Source: Streptomyces sp. NBC_00654 (GTDB lineage Bacteria > Actinomycetota > Actinomycetes > Streptomycetales > Streptomycetaceae). From it: a stretch of DNA of 64,000 nt. Numbering within the stretch: position 1 is the first letter of the stretch; the number at the start of each line of letters is the position of its first letter. The notes under the pieces were generated by a model, which had not been told where the DNA came from, searched no databases, and saw nothing but the letters and a program-made list of their open reading frames with translations. Positions 19,352-28,047 of this stretch are shown here, piece by piece. The position numbers and the translations under genes were made by a program. The DNA lies in assembly GCF_026341775.1 (NCBI RefSeq), contig NZ_JAPEOB010000001.1, forward strand, positions 1,240,001-1,304,000. Direction: 5' to 3'.

Positions 19352-20241
19352 GCCTTCTTGCCCTTCCGGCCGGTGAAGCGGGTGACGACGAAGGAGAGCA
19401 GCGCGGCGGTGAGGGCCAGCAGGATGGAGGCGGCCGCGGCGAGCCCGTAGTCGTTGCGCTCGAAGGCCGCGGTGTACGCGTACATGTTCGGTGTCCAGGT
19501 GGAGGAGACGGCCGAGCCCGTTCCCTTGTTGAGGATCAGCGGTTCGGTGAACAGCTGGAGCGAGCCGATGATCGTGAACAGCGCGACCATCGCCACGGAG
19601 GCGCGGATCAGCGGGATCTTGATGGACAGGGCGATCCGCCAGGCGCCGGCGCCGTCGACCGTGGCCGCTTCGAGTACGGAGCGGTCGATGGCCTGGAGCG
19701 CGGCGTAGAAGATCACCATGTTGTAGCCGAGCCATTCCCACAGCGCGATGTTGACGATGGAGGGAAGAGCGCCTTCGGGGGAGAAGAAGTCGAAGCCGAT
19801 CCCGCCGTGCTCCATGGCACTGACGACCGGGCTGAGCTGGGGCGTGTAGAGGTACACCCAGATCAGCGCGGCGATGATGCCGGGCACGGCGTGCGGCAGG
19901 AAGAGCGCGAGCTGGAAGAACCGGCGGGCGCGGGCCAGCGTGGAGTCCAGCAGCAGGGCGAGGGCGAGGGCCCCGATGAGCAGCAGCGGAATGTAGAAGA
20001 GGCAGTATCCGAGCAGAACGACGAAGCCCTCGCGGAAGGCCCGGTCGCCCAGGGCCGCCGCGTAGTTGTCGAGGCCGCTGAAGACGGTCTCGGTGCCGCC
20101 GAAGCCCAGTCCGGACTGCTTCTCGGTGAACAGGCTGAGCCAGACCGCGTATCCGATCGGCACGAGCATGGCCAAGGTGAACAGTACGAAGAAGGGCCCC
20201 AGCAGGACGGCGGCGGCTCTGGATGTCCGGGCGCGCTTCAT
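19348..20241 (-). CDS. ABC sugar transporter permease, MalF-type
   Basis: 297 residues. A basic N terminus (KRARTSRAAAV) and first helix GPFFVLFTLAMLVPIGYAVWLS are followed by five further helices. The EAA loop is EAATVDGAGAWRIALSIKIPLI. The start codon overlaps the stop of the binding-protein gene by one base (TGATG) and its stop overlaps the next permease, so all three are tightly coupled. Confidence 0.93.
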   Translation of the reverse strand: MKRARTSRAAAVLLGPFFVLFTLAMLVPIGYAVWLSLFTEKQSGLGFGGTETVFSGLDNYAAALGDRAFREGFVVLLGYCLFYIPLLLIGALALALLLDSTLARARRFFQLALFLPHAVPGIIAALIWVYLYTPQLSPVVSAMEHGGIGFDFFSPEGALPSIVNIALWEWLGYNMVIFYAALQAIDRSVLEAATVDGAGAWRIALSIKIPLIRASVAMVALFTIIGSLQLFTEPLILNKGTGSAVSSTWTPNMYAYTAAFERNDYGLAAAASILLALTAALLSFVVTRFTGRKGKKA

Positions 20242-21569
20242 CAGCCGGCGTCCTCGACCTTCAGGCCGCGCTTCTTGAGCTCGGCGACAGTGGCGTCATG
20301 GCCCGCCTTCACCGCTTCGGAGATCGTCGAACCGCCGCTGGCGACCTTGCCGAACTGGTCCTTGATCACGGTGTTGGAGGTGCCGGTCGTCGGGCCCCAG
20401 GCCCAGTTCTGGCCGATGGACGTCGCGGCGCCCTCGAACACCTGGTAGATGTCCGTGCCGCCGTAGAAGCTCGCGTCGAAGGCCTTCTTCGCCACGGGGC
20501 GCAGCTCGGCCGCGGCCGGGAAGGCGCTCGACGTACCGGACTCGATCCGGGCCTTGATGCCGTCCTCGGTGGTGGACATCCAGGTCGCGAACTCGACGGC
20601 GGCCTCGGCCTTCTTGCTGTTCTTCGACACCGCGAACGTGGAGCCGCCGAGCATGCCGCTGGCCGGCTTGCCGTCCCAGCTGGGCATCGGGGCGACCGCC
20701 CACTTGCCGCTCTGCTCGGGCAGCGTGCCCTTCAGGACACCCGCGCCCCAGGCGGCGCCGAGGTAGCCGACGGTGCCGCCGTTCTTGAGGGAGTTGGTCC
20801 ACTCCGGGCTGAAGGAGGCGTTGGCCCGGATCAGGTCGTCGTCGAGCAGTCCCTGCCAGTAGTCGGCGACCTTGGTGGTGGCCGCGTCCGTGGTGGAGAC
20901 CTTCCAGGTGTCGCCCTCGGCCTTGTACCACTGGGCCCCGGCCTGCCAGGCCATCGCCTGGAAGGTGGTCGGGTCGTCGGGGAAGAAGGTGCCGATACGG
21001 GCCTTCTTGTCGGCCTTCTTGACCTCTTCGGCGGCTTTGCGGAAGCCGTCCCAGGTGGTGGGGACCTCGACGCCGTACTTCTTGAACAGGTCCTGGCGGT
21101 AGTAGAACGCCTGCGGCGAGGCGTCGAAGGGGACGGCCCAGTTCTTGCCGCCCAGCGTGGTCAGCTCCACCGCCTGCGGCAGCAGCTTCTTCTTGACGTC
21201 GTCGGTGACGTACTGGCTGATGTCCTGGAGGGCGCCCTGGCTGACGAACTCGGGCAGCTGCGGGTACTCGATGCTGACCAGGTCGGGGGCGTTGCCCGCC
21301 TTCACCGCGTTGGAGATCTTGGCGTAGCCGCCCGCGTTGCCGGAGGGGATCTCCTCGTAGACGACCTTGATGTTCTTGTGCGAGGCGTTGAACGCGTCAA
21401 CGACCTCCTTGGATCCCTTGGCCCAGCCCCAGAAGGTGATGCTGACGGGCTTCCCGTCGCTTCCGGGGGCTGCGGAGTCGTCACCGCTGCCGCCGCAGGC
21501 CGTGAGAACGGCGAGGGCGGTGGCGGCGCCGACTATGACATGGGACGTTCTGCTCCGACTGCGGCTCAC
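20241..21569 (-). CDS. ABC sugar-binding lipoprotein, family 1
   Basis: 442 residues. A lipoprotein signal ends AVLTAC (Cys25). The mature protein starts with VSITFWGWAKGSKEVVDAFNASHKNIKVVYEEIPSG, the typical family 1 opening, with ligand-binding Asp/Trp-rich stretches later (IEYPQLPEFVSQGALQDIS, NWAVPFDASPQAFYYRQDLF). It is tethered outside the membrane and delivers sugar to the permeases. The GTG start follows CAGGAG. The promoter region carries a TTGATC/GATCAA inverted repeat. The sugar is unknown; the linked beta-helix protein suggests oligosaccharides from an acidic or plant polysaccharide. Confidence 0.93.
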   Translation of the reverse strand: MSRSRSRTSHVIVGAATALAVLTACGGSGDDSAAPGSDGKPVSITFWGWAKGSKEVVDAFNASHKNIKVVYEEIPSGNAGGYAKISNAVKAGNAPDLVSIEYPQLPEFVSQGALQDISQYVTDDVKKKLLPQAVELTTLGGKNWAVPFDASPQAFYYRQDLFKKYGVEVPTTWDGFRKAAEEVKKADKKARIGTFFPDDPTTFQAMAWQAGAQWYKAEGDTWKVSTTDAATTKVADYWQGLLDDDLIRANASFSPEWTNSLKNGGTVGYLGAAWGAGVLKGTLPEQSGKWAVAPMPSWDGKPASGMLGGSTFAVSKNSKKAEAAVEFATWMSTTEDGIKARIESGTSSAFPAAAELRPVAKKAFDASFYGGTDIYQVFEGAATSIGQNWAWGPTTGTSNTVIKDQFGKVASGGSTISEAVKAGHDATVAELKKRGLKVEDAG

Positions 21570-21654
21570 AGCGTGGCTCCTGAACAGGCGACGACATTGG
21601 CGTTGGCCGTGATCCTTGAACCAGCCGTGACCGAAGTCAAGAGCGAAAGATTGA

Positions 21655-21673
21655 TTGATCGAAAAAAGATCAA
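21655..21673. promoter_or_regulatory. TTGATC-N7-GATCAA operator candidate upstream of the sugar operon
   Basis: A 6-bp inverted repeat with spacer GAAAAAA lies 86 bp before the binding-protein start. The left side includes TGATCGAA, the same box that occurs three times upstream of the regulator/beta-helix pair. Confidence 0.65.
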
Positions 21674-21714
21674 ATAAGTTACGAACGGAAGTGGTCGAGG
21701 AGACCGCGCGAGGC

Positions 21715-22830
21715 CTACCCCAGGGGGGCTCCGCAGGAGGACCTGACCCGCAGTTCGGGGAGCAGCGACAGATGCCGGCGGGGCGCGGCACCGCCCGTGC
21801 CGCGGGCCTGCGCCAGCCGCTCCACCAGCAGTTCCGTGGCGTGCCGCCCCACCTCGCGCTTCGGCGGCGCCACCGCGGTGAGCGGGGTGTCGGCGAGGGC
21901 CGCCACCTCGTCGTCGTACGCGATCAGGGCCAGGTCCTCCGGCACCCGTACACCCAGCTCGGCCAGGCGCTGCACCACCTGGATCGCGTCCACGTCGTTG
22001 TGGATCAGCGCCGCCGTGGCCACCCCGGAGGTGACCGCGTCGCGCAGGGCCAGCACCGCGTCCTCGAAGCCGTCCGGGGCCAGCTCGGCCGGTACGGAAT
22101 CGATCACGTCCTGCGGGGCGCGCAGCTTCAGCACGCTCAGCGCCTCCTCGTACCCGGACCGCACGGCGACCGCCGTCGGGGAGTCCGCGCGGGCCATCAG
22201 CAGCGGCGCGCCGTGGCCCAGTCCCACCAGGTGGCGCACGGCCAGCAGCACCCCGTGCCGGTGGTCCGAGCAGACCCTGTCCAGGGCGTCGAGCGGGGAG
22301 CCGGCGGCGGGCTGCCGCTCCAGCAGCACGGTGGGCACGGGCAGCGAGGTGATCCAGTCGCCGAACGCCGCCGGGTCGCCGGGCCGCCGCCACCCGGGCG
22401 CGACCAGCATGCCCTCGGCGCCCGCCGCGAGCAGGCCCTCGGTGCGGGCGTGGTCCTCCTCCGGGCGGTAGTCGGAGATCCGCAGGATCAGCCGGGCGCC
22501 GGCCCGCGCCGCCGCCTCGTGCGCTCCACGGATCACCTCGGCGAAGTAGTACGTCGCGGAGGGCGCGAGCATGCCGAGGACCATCCCGCCCCCCGGACCG
22601 GCGGCACCCGGACCGGGGGCCGCGGCGGGCGCGGGCGTGGCGTCCCGCGGCCAGGACACGGAGCCGTGCACCCGGTCGAGCAGGCCCCGTACCGCCAGAT
22701 CCTCCACGTCCCGGCGGGCCGTGACGGGGGAGACCCCCAGCAGGGAGGCCAGATCCGAGACGCGGGCCGAGCCCCGTTCACGGACCAGGTCCAGCAGTCG
22801 GTCATGACGTTCAGCAGCACTTTCGCGCAC
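21715..22830 (-). CDS. Transcriptional regulator with DeoR-type HTH and LacI-type sugar-binding domain
   Basis: 371 residues. The N terminus (ERHDRLLDLVRERGSARVSDLASLLGVSPVTARRDVEDLAVRGLLDRVHG, residues 7-56) is a DeoR winged helix-turn-helix, not a LacI one. A Pro/Gly-rich linker leads to a periplasmic-binding-protein-like domain from about residue 83 (GMVLGMLAPSATYYFAEVIRGAHEAAARAGARL) through DLALIAYDDEVAALADTPLTAV, as in LacI/GalR proteins. It probably senses the imported sugar and represses the neighbouring genes through TGATCGAA boxes. It follows the GTG at 22830 and is divergent from the beta-helix gene. Confidence 0.9.
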   Translation of the reverse strand: MRESAAERHDRLLDLVRERGSARVSDLASLLGVSPVTARRDVEDLAVRGLLDRVHGSVSWPRDATPAPAAAPGPGAAGPGGGMVLGMLAPSATYYFAEVIRGAHEAAARAGARLILRISDYRPEEDHARTEGLLAAGAEGMLVAPGWRRPGDPAAFGDWITSLPVPTVLLERQPAAGSPLDALDRVCSDHRHGVLLAVRHLVGLGHGAPLLMARADSPTAVAVRSGYEEALSVLKLRAPQDVIDSVPAELAPDGFEDAVLALRDAVTSGVATAALIHNDVDAIQVVQRLAELGVRVPEDLALIAYDDEVAALADTPLTAVAPPKREVGRHATELLVERLAQARGTGGAAPRRHLSLLPELRVRSSCGAPLG

Positions 22831-22909
22831 GGCGGCAGTCCCCTCGCAATGTGTGGCGCGGTCCCCGGTCCGGCGGTTCCCGGAGCCCTGTCCCGACCCT
22901 AGTCCAGCG

Positions 22910-22935
22910 TGATCGAACGATGGCAGTTTCGATCA
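22910..22935. promoter_or_regulatory. TGATCGAA-N10-TTCGATCA operator candidate
   Basis: A perfect 8-bp inverted repeat lies 79 bp before the regulator start and 190 bp before the beta-helix gene, in the shared divergent intergenic region. It matches the box before the sugar operon. Confidence 0.7.
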
Positions 22936-22956
22936 TTCAAACGCAATCCATTGACG

Positions 22957-22964
22957 TTCGATCA
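22957..22964. promoter_or_regulatory. Third TTCGATCA box
   Basis: A further copy of TTCGATCA (in GTTCGATCAAT) lies 29 bp after the right arm of the main inverted repeat, start to start, close to three helical turns. It is a possible auxiliary half-site for the same regulator. The rest of the 22831-23125 gap holds short repeated GACCGATCC/GGCCGATCC motifs and no ORF. Confidence 0.5.
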
Positions 22965-23125
22965 ATCGGCGTTCAGGATTCCGGCGACGCCGACCGATCC
23001 GACCGTTCGGCCGATCCGACCGGCCGGTCCGCCGACCGATCCGCCGGCCGGTGAATCGATCCGACCGCACCGCCCCTGCCCGACCCAACTGCCCGACCGA
23101 CTCTGACTGTTCGTACGGAGGAATT

Positions 23126-24661
23126 GTGAGACATCGCGTCACCGCGGCCGCGCTCGCCGCCCTGACCGCCGCCGGTCTGACCGCCGCAGGCACCGGCGGC
23201 GCGCAGGCCGCGCCCACCGGCCGTACCCACTACGTCGACTGCTCCGCCACCACCGGCACGGCAGCGGCCGACGGCAGCAGGGCACGGCCCTGGACCGGCC
23301 TCGCCGAGGCGAACGCCCGGACCTACGGCCCCGGCGACCGGCTGCTCTTCCGGCGCGGCGCCACCTGCACCGGCACCCTCGCCCCGCAGGGCGGCGGCTC
23401 CGCCCGCGCCCCGTTCACCATCGCCGACTACGGCCCCGGCGCTGCCCGCGCCCGGCTCGACGGCGCGGGCGCCCACGATGTCGTACTGCTCTCCAACACG
23501 CAGTACGTCCACCTCCGCGACCTGGAGATCACCAACGCCGACAACCCCGGCAGCGAGCGCAACGGCGTCCGCCTCCGGCTCACCGACTACGGCACCGCCC
23601 GCGGCTTCAGCATCTCGGGCCTCTACATCCACGATGTGCGGGGTGGCGACTTCAAGACACTGACCGGCTCCAGCGCGATCCACATCGCGGTCGAGGGCAC
23701 GGCGAAGGCCAGCCGGTACGACGGTCTCGACATCGGCTACAACCGGATCGAGAACGTCGACCGCGAGGGCATCTACTTCAAGTCCACCTTCTCCAAGCGC
23801 GATCTGGTCGGCCAGCAGCAGGACCCGAACGTCTACCCGGGGGAGTGGACGCCCAGCACCGGCGTCCGCATCCACCACAACACCCTCAAGTCCCTGGCGG
23901 GCGACGGCATGAAGCTGGACACCACCAGCGGCGCCCGCGTCGACCACAACCGGATCGACGGGTTCCAGCTCCGCTCGCCCTCCGCCAACGCGGGCATCTG
24001 GACCTTCAACACGGACGACACGACCATCGAGTACAACGAGGTCTCGGGCGGCGGCAACACCCACGACGGCATGTCCTTCGACGCCGACGGCGCCTCCCGG
24101 AACACGGTCTTCCAGTACAACTACAGCCACGACAACAAGGGCGGCTTCCTGCTGGTCTGCCCGTACAGCGGAGCCAGGACCATCGGCACGGTCGCCCGCT
24201 ACAACGTCAGCCGCAACGACGGCGCGCGCCTCATCCAGAACTGCTGGGGCCCGATCCTCGACACCCGGATCCACAACAACACCTTCGTCAACAGCGCGGA
24301 GACGGTGCCCGGTTACCTCGTCCAGGACGACGCCGGCAGCCCCGCCACCACGCAGCACGAACTGTCCATCCGCAACAACCTCTTCGTGAGCGAGGGCACC
24401 GGCGGCTACGCCTTCAAGAACCCGACCGCCGGACTCTCGTTCGACCACAACGCCTTCCACGGCATCGGCATGACCCGCCCCGACCCCGGTGGCATCACGG
24501 CCGACCCGAAGCTGCGCCCCGACTTCCGGCTGGGCAAGGGCTCGCCCGCCCTCGCCGCCGGAGCCGAGATCGAGGACAACGGCGGCAAGGACTACTTCGG
24601 CAACAGGCTGAAGCCCGGCGCCCCCAACATCGGCGCCTACGCGGGCCGCGGCGTCCGATAG
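23126..24661 (+). CDS. Secreted right-handed parallel beta-helix protein (putative polysaccharide lyase/hydrolase)
   Basis: 511 residues. The GTG start is preceded by GGAGGAA. A Sec-type signal peptide ends AGTGGAQA|AP near residue 30. The mature protein repeats Asn/Asp-rich coils (HLRDLEITNADN, IRIHHNTLKSLAGDGMKLD, DTTIEYNEVSGGGNTHDG, DTRIHNNTFVNSAE, ELSIRNNLFVSEGTGG), the signature of a pectate-lyase-like right-handed beta helix. The C terminus (DPKLRPDFRLGKGSPALAAG...YFGNRLKPGAPNIGAY) is common in bacterial beta-helix enzymes. Substrate cannot be read. The shared operator boxes suggest it digests the polysaccharide whose oligomers the adjacent ABC importer takes up. Confidence 0.88.
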   Translation: MRHRVTAAALAALTAAGLTAAGTGGAQAAPTGRTHYVDCSATTGTAAADGSRARPWTGLAEANARTYGPGDRLLFRRGATCTGTLAPQGGGSARAPFTIADYGPGAARARLDGAGAHDVVLLSNTQYVHLRDLEITNADNPGSERNGVRLRLTDYGTARGFSISGLYIHDVRGGDFKTLTGSSAIHIAVEGTAKASRYDGLDIGYNRIENVDREGIYFKSTFSKRDLVGQQQDPNVYPGEWTPSTGVRIHHNTLKSLAGDGMKLDTTSGARVDHNRIDGFQLRSPSANAGIWTFNTDDTTIEYNEVSGGGNTHDGMSFDADGASRNTVFQYNYSHDNKGGFLLVCPYSGARTIGTVARYNVSRNDGARLIQNCWGPILDTRIHNNTFVNSAETVPGYLVQDDAGSPATTQHELSIRNNLFVSEGTGGYAFKNPTAGLSFDHNAFHGIGMTRPDPGGITADPKLRPDFRLGKGSPALAAGAEIEDNGGKDYFGNRLKPGAPNIGAYAGRGVR

Positions 24662-24692
24662 CCCTGCCGCGCGTCCGGTCCGGACGGTCGGC

Positions 24693-24734
24693 ACCGCGCA
24701 CGACTCACCGCGCACGACTCACCGCGCACCACTC
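24693..24734. repeat. Three 14-bp tandem repeats
   Basis: ACCGCGCACGACTC occurs three times head to tail (one mismatch in the last copy), ending on the stop codon of the minus-strand SDR gene. Confidence 0.7.
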
Positions 24735-25506
24735 ACTGAGGTCCGTACTTGCGGCCTGTCCTGGAGGAGACCCCTCCGAGCAGGCCGCGAGGCGTGACCT
24801 TGACCAGTCCCATCAGCGCCTTGTAGCGCGGGTCCGGAATCGACACCGACCTGCCGCGCGCCAGATCCGAGAGCGCCGCCGCCACCAGCTTGTCGGCGTC
24901 CAGCCACATCCAGCCCGGGATGTTGCCCGTCCCCATCCCGGCGCGGTCATGGAACTCCGTACGGACGAAACCGGGGCAGAGCGCCATCAGCCTGACCCCC
25001 GACCCCGCCAGGTCCTTCGCCGTGCCCTGGGTGAACTGCACGACCCACGCCTTCGACGCCCCGTACGTCCCGCGCGGCAGGAACGCCGCGACGGAGGCCA
25101 CGTTGATGACTCCGCCCCGGCCCCGCTCCCGCATCCCGGCGGCCGCCGCCGAGGTCAGCCGCAGCACCGCCTCGCAGTGCACCTTCAGCATCATCAGCTC
25201 ATCGGCGACGGGCACATCCAGATAGCGCCCCTTGTTGCCGAAACCGGCGTTGTTGACCAGCAGGTCGACCGGGTGCCGGGAGTCCTCCAGCCGCGCCTCG
25301 ACGGCCGCGATCCCGGAGTCCTGGGACAGATCGGCGCTCAGCACCTCGGCCTCGATGCCGTGCCGGTCGTGCAGTTCGGTGGCCTGGACCCGCAGCCGCT
25401 CGGTGTCACGGGCCACCAGCACCAGGTTGTGCCCGTCGCCCGCGAGCCGCCGCGCGAAAGCGGCCCCGATCCCCGCCGTCGCGCCCGTAATCAGTGCAGT
25501 CGTCAT
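24733..25506 (-). CDS. Short-chain dehydrogenase/reductase
   Basis: 257 residues. Classical SDR: cofactor motif GATAGIGAAFARRL (TGxxxGIG), LVLVARD, LVNNAGFG, and catalytic Ser-Tyr-Lys in NVASVAAFLPRGTYGASKAWV. PG motif CPGFVRTEF follows. It oxidises or reduces an unknown alcohol or carbonyl with NAD(P)H. The ATG at 25506 is preferred; an in-frame GTG three codons upstream is also possible and no clear ribosome site is visible, so the message may be near leaderless. It is downstream of the MOSC gene on the same strand. Confidence 0.88.
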   Translation of the reverse strand: MTTALITGATAGIGAAFARRLAGDGHNLVLVARDTERLRVQATELHDRHGIEAEVLSADLSQDSGIAAVEARLEDSRHPVDLLVNNAGFGNKGRYLDVPVADELMMLKVHCEAVLRLTSAAAAGMRERGRGGVINVASVAAFLPRGTYGASKAWVVQFTQGTAKDLAGSGVRLMALCPGFVRTEFHDRAGMGTGNIPGWMWLDADKLVAAALSDLARGRSVSIPDPRYKALMGLVKVTPRGLLGGVSSRTGRKYGPQ

Positions 25507-25566
25507 ACGCGGCACGTTAGTGCCCCGCGCGCGCCGCCGGACCCCCCGCCCGCCGGGCGGACGGCG

Positions 25567-26244
25567 CTATGCGCCGGACGGCCCCCGGCCGTGCTCCTCG
25601 ACGTACGCCCGCGCCTTGCGCGCCGCCTCGGGGTGCAGCGCGTCCCCGGCGGCCAACAGGCGGGGCAGCAGATCCCGTTCGGTCGTCACCGCCCGGAACT
25701 GCAGGGCCACCGTGATGTCGTGGTCCGGGCGGTGCACGATCTCCACCGGGTCCCCGGCGTGGACCGTGCCCGGCTCGATCACCCGGAGGTACGCGCCCGG
25801 GGCGGCCGCCTCGGTGAACCGCTTGACCCAGCCCTTCTCGCCGACATGGCCCGCGAACGTCCGGCAGGGAATGCGGCCCGAGGTCACCTCCAGCACCAGG
25901 CCGGAGCCGATCCGCCAGCGTTCGCCGATCCTCGCGCCGCTCACGTCGATGCCCAGGGTCGTCAGATTCTCGCCGAACGCCCCGTTGGGGAGCGCCCGCC
26001 CGCCCAGCACCCGCTCCCAGCCGTCCAGCTCCTCGCGGGCGAAGGCGTACACGGCCTGGTCGCTGCCGCCGTGGTGGCGCAGATCGCACACCGCGTCCCC
26101 GCCGACCCCGCTGCCGCCGATCCCCTTCGCGCCCGGGTCGGCGACCCGTACCGGCCCCTCGACGGGCCGTTTGTCGATCCCGGTGGGGGCATCGGAGTGG
26201 GCGGAGGGGCGGGGGATCCCCACATTGACGGTCAGTAGCTTCAT
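25567..26244 (-). CDS. MOSC domain-containing protein
   Basis: 225 residues. The MOSC (molybdenum cofactor sulfurase C-terminal) fold is marked by the N-terminal KLLTVNVG, DLRHHGGSDQAVYAF, FGENLTTLGIDV, the conserved cysteine in GRIPCRTFAGH, and GAYLRVIEPGTVHAGDP. YiiM/YuaD-type stand-alone MOSC proteins are thought to carry sulfur or reduce N-hydroxylated compounds. Divergent from the LysR gene (81-bp gap), which may regulate it. Confidence 0.88.
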   Translation of the reverse strand: MKLLTVNVGIPRPSAHSDAPTGIDKRPVEGPVRVADPGAKGIGGSGVGGDAVCDLRHHGGSDQAVYAFAREELDGWERVLGGRALPNGAFGENLTTLGIDVSGARIGERWRIGSGLVLEVTSGRIPCRTFAGHVGEKGWVKRFTEAAAPGAYLRVIEPGTVHAGDPVEIVHRPDHDITVALQFRAVTTERDLLPRLLAAGDALHPEAARKARAYVEEHGRGPSGA

Positions 26245-26281
26245 GGCGCATACGCTAACGAATCATGTCTCAAAGTAACTA

Positions 26282-26295
26282 GGCGATAATTCGCC
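26282..26295. promoter_or_regulatory. GGCGA-TAAT-TCGCC inverted repeat between MOSC and LysR genes
   Basis: A 5-bp inverted repeat lies in the A/T-rich 81-bp divergent gap, 31 bp before the LysR start. It is a plausible site for the LysR protein, but short; it was chosen by position. Confidence 0.35.
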
Positions 26296-26325
26296 ACTCA
26301 TACAAGATTCGCTTATGGTGGTGAG

Positions 26326-27216
26326 GTGATCGAAGCCCGTCATCTCCGTGTCCTGCGCGCCGTGGCCACCACCGGTTCCTTCTCCGCCGCCGCGCGCGAA
26401 CTGGGCTGCACCCAGCCCGCCGTCAGCCAGCAGATGAAGGCGCTGGAGTCCTCCGCGGGCACCACGCTGCTGATCCGTACGGGCCGCGAGATGCGCCTCA
26501 CCCAGGCGGGCGAGGCGCTGGTACGGCACGCCTCCGGCATCCTGGCCGGGCTGACCGCCGCCGAGGAGGAGGTCGCCGCCATCGCCGGGCTGCGGGCGGG
26601 CCGGGTCCGGCTCGTCTCGTTCCCCAGCGGCAGCTCCACCCTGGTCCCCGGCGCCCTCGCCGCGCTGCGCGCGGAGCACCCCGGCACGCGGGTCTCCCTC
26701 GTCGAGGCCGAGCCGCCGAGATCGGTGGAGATGCTGCGCGACGGCGACTGCGACATCGCGCTGGCCTTCCGGTACGGGACCTCCGGCGGCGAATGGGACG
26801 ACCTGGTCGCACGCCCCCTGCTCACCGACCGGCTGATCGGCCTGGTCCCGGACGGGCACCGGCTGGCCGGGGCGCGGAGCGTGGGCATCGGCGAACTGGC
26901 CGACGAGCCGTGGATCGCCGGATGCCCGCGCTGCCGCCGCCAGCTCGTGGAGGTCTGCGAGGAGTCCGGCTTCACCCCCCGGATCGACTTCGCCACGGAC
27001 GACTACCCGGCGGTGATCGGCCTGGTCGGCGCGGGACTGGGGGTGGCGGTGCTCCCGGCGCTGGCGATCGAGTCGGTACGCCCCAAGGGGGCGCGCACCA
27101 TCTCGGTGGAGCCGGCCATCGAGCGCGAGATCGTGGCGCTGACCCTGCCGGACCTGGCGCGGGTCCCGGCGGTGGCGGCCACCCTGGACCAGCTGTCCCT
27201 GGCGGCCGCCCGCTGA
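26326..27216 (+). CDS. LysR-family transcriptional regulator
   Basis: 296 residues. Residues 1-60 are the winged HTH: IEARHLRVLRAVATTGSFSAAARELGCTQPAVSQQMKALE. The C-terminal effector-binding domain (about 88-290) has the usual RVRLVSFPSGSSTLVPGALAALRAEHPG start. A Cys-rich loop GCPRCRRQL near residue 205 is a slightly unusual possible metal or redox site. Divergent from the MOSC gene. The GTG start is close to a GGTGGTGAG purine stretch. Confidence 0.9.
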   Translation: MIEARHLRVLRAVATTGSFSAAARELGCTQPAVSQQMKALESSAGTTLLIRTGREMRLTQAGEALVRHASGILAGLTAAEEEVAAIAGLRAGRVRLVSFPSGSSTLVPGALAALRAEHPGTRVSLVEAEPPRSVEMLRDGDCDIALAFRYGTSGGEWDDLVARPLLTDRLIGLVPDGHRLAGARSVGIGELADEPWIAGCPRCRRQLVEVCEESGFTPRIDFATDDYPAVIGLVGAGLGVAVLPALAIESVRPKGARTISVEPAIEREIVALTLPDLARVPAVAATLDQLSLAAAR

Positions 27217-27415
27217 GCGGCCGCCCGCTGAGCGGCCGCCCGCCGGGCGGGCGGCCCCCGGAGGGCGCCGCCGGCGTGCGCGCGGCTCATGGCGCTGTCC
27301 GGCCGTCGGCTCGCGGCGCGCTCCAGCGCCGGCGTACGACGTCGTCGGTTGCCGGTACGCGCCATGTCCGCCGTTCGAGAGAAACGTTTCTGCCCCAGGG
27401 GGGCGGGCTCAGGTG

Positions 27416-27748
27416 TCAGGCGCGTCCGGATCCGTGGGCGGCGCCCGACGGGGTCGCCGTGATCAGCCGGTTGCGTGCGCGGCCCATGAGCTCTTCGCGC
27501 TCGTCCTCGGTCAGGCCGCCCCACACTCCGTAGGGCTCCCGTACCGCCAGCGCGTGTGCCGCGCACTCGGCGCGTACCGGGCAGCGCATGCACACCTCCT
27601 TCGCCGAGGTCTCGCGTGCGCTCCGAGCCGCCCCGCGCTCACCTTCCGGGTGGAAGAACAGTGAGCTGTCGACCCCTCGGCAGGCGGCCAGAAGCTGCCA
27701 GTCCCACAGATCTGCATTGGGTCCGGGAAGGCGGGAGAAATCTGCCAT
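27416..27748 (-). CDS. whiD: WhiB-family iron-sulfur regulator WhiD
   Basis: 110 residues. The four cluster cysteines are Cys23, Cys53, Cys56 and Cys62 (CMRCPVRAEC), the spacing reported for S. coelicolor WhiD. The beta-turn GVWGG that contacts sigma factor region 4 and the basic C terminus RARNRL follow. It binds a [4Fe-4S] cluster and acts with the principal sigma factor during late sporulation. ATG 27748 is preceded by GAGGGG. The assignment to WhiD, not another Wbl protein, rests on sequence recall and its neighbourhood next to bldM. Confidence 0.93.
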   Translation of the reverse strand: MADFSRLPGPNADLWDWQLLAACRGVDSSLFFHPEGERGAARSARETSAKEVCMRCPVRAECAAHALAVREPYGVWGGLTEDEREELMGRARNRLITATPSGAAHGSGRA

Positions 27749-27829
27749 TGCTTGTCCCCTCGAAACCGTGCTGAGTCGGAAACGGCATGCTCGACCGTCG
27801 TCGAACTTCGGCGGCCGGAGTTCCGACCG

Positions 27830-27854
27830 TACATCTACGGTGTTAGTAGATGTA
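27830..27854. promoter_or_regulatory. 9-bp perfect inverted repeat in the whiD-bldM intergenic region
   Basis: TACATCTAC - 7 bp - GTAGATGTA lies 82 bp before whiD, in the A/T-rich part of the 422-bp gap between the divergent genes. It is candidate operator for a developmental regulator; which one is unknown. Elsewhere the 27749-28170 gap holds the bldM promoter and no ORF. Confidence 0.6.
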
Positions 27855-28019
27855 AATATGACTGATTGCGAATCTAGCCACAGACACCAGCAAAAGGGAA
27901 GAAAACCCGCCAAACAGGGCATACCTTCAGGTGAAGATTCGGGCGAGAGGTGGATCGCCCGCGCCGTTCTCCTCCGTGTGCGGCCCTTCACGTAGAGTGC
28001 CGAACCCGACGGTCCGACC

Positions 28020-28047
28020 CGTAACTCTTTCGAGTGACCATCGTTGA
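28020..28047 (+). promoter_or_regulatory. Promoter matching the sigma-BldN consensus, upstream of bldM
   Basis: CGTAAC - 16 bp - CGTTGA, about 120 bp before the bldM ATG. As recalled from the literature, sigma-BldN recognises CGTAAC at -35 and CGTTGA-like -10 sequences, and bldM p1 is a known BldN target. The match and spacing are seen directly; the sigma assignment is from established knowledge. Confidence 0.8.
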
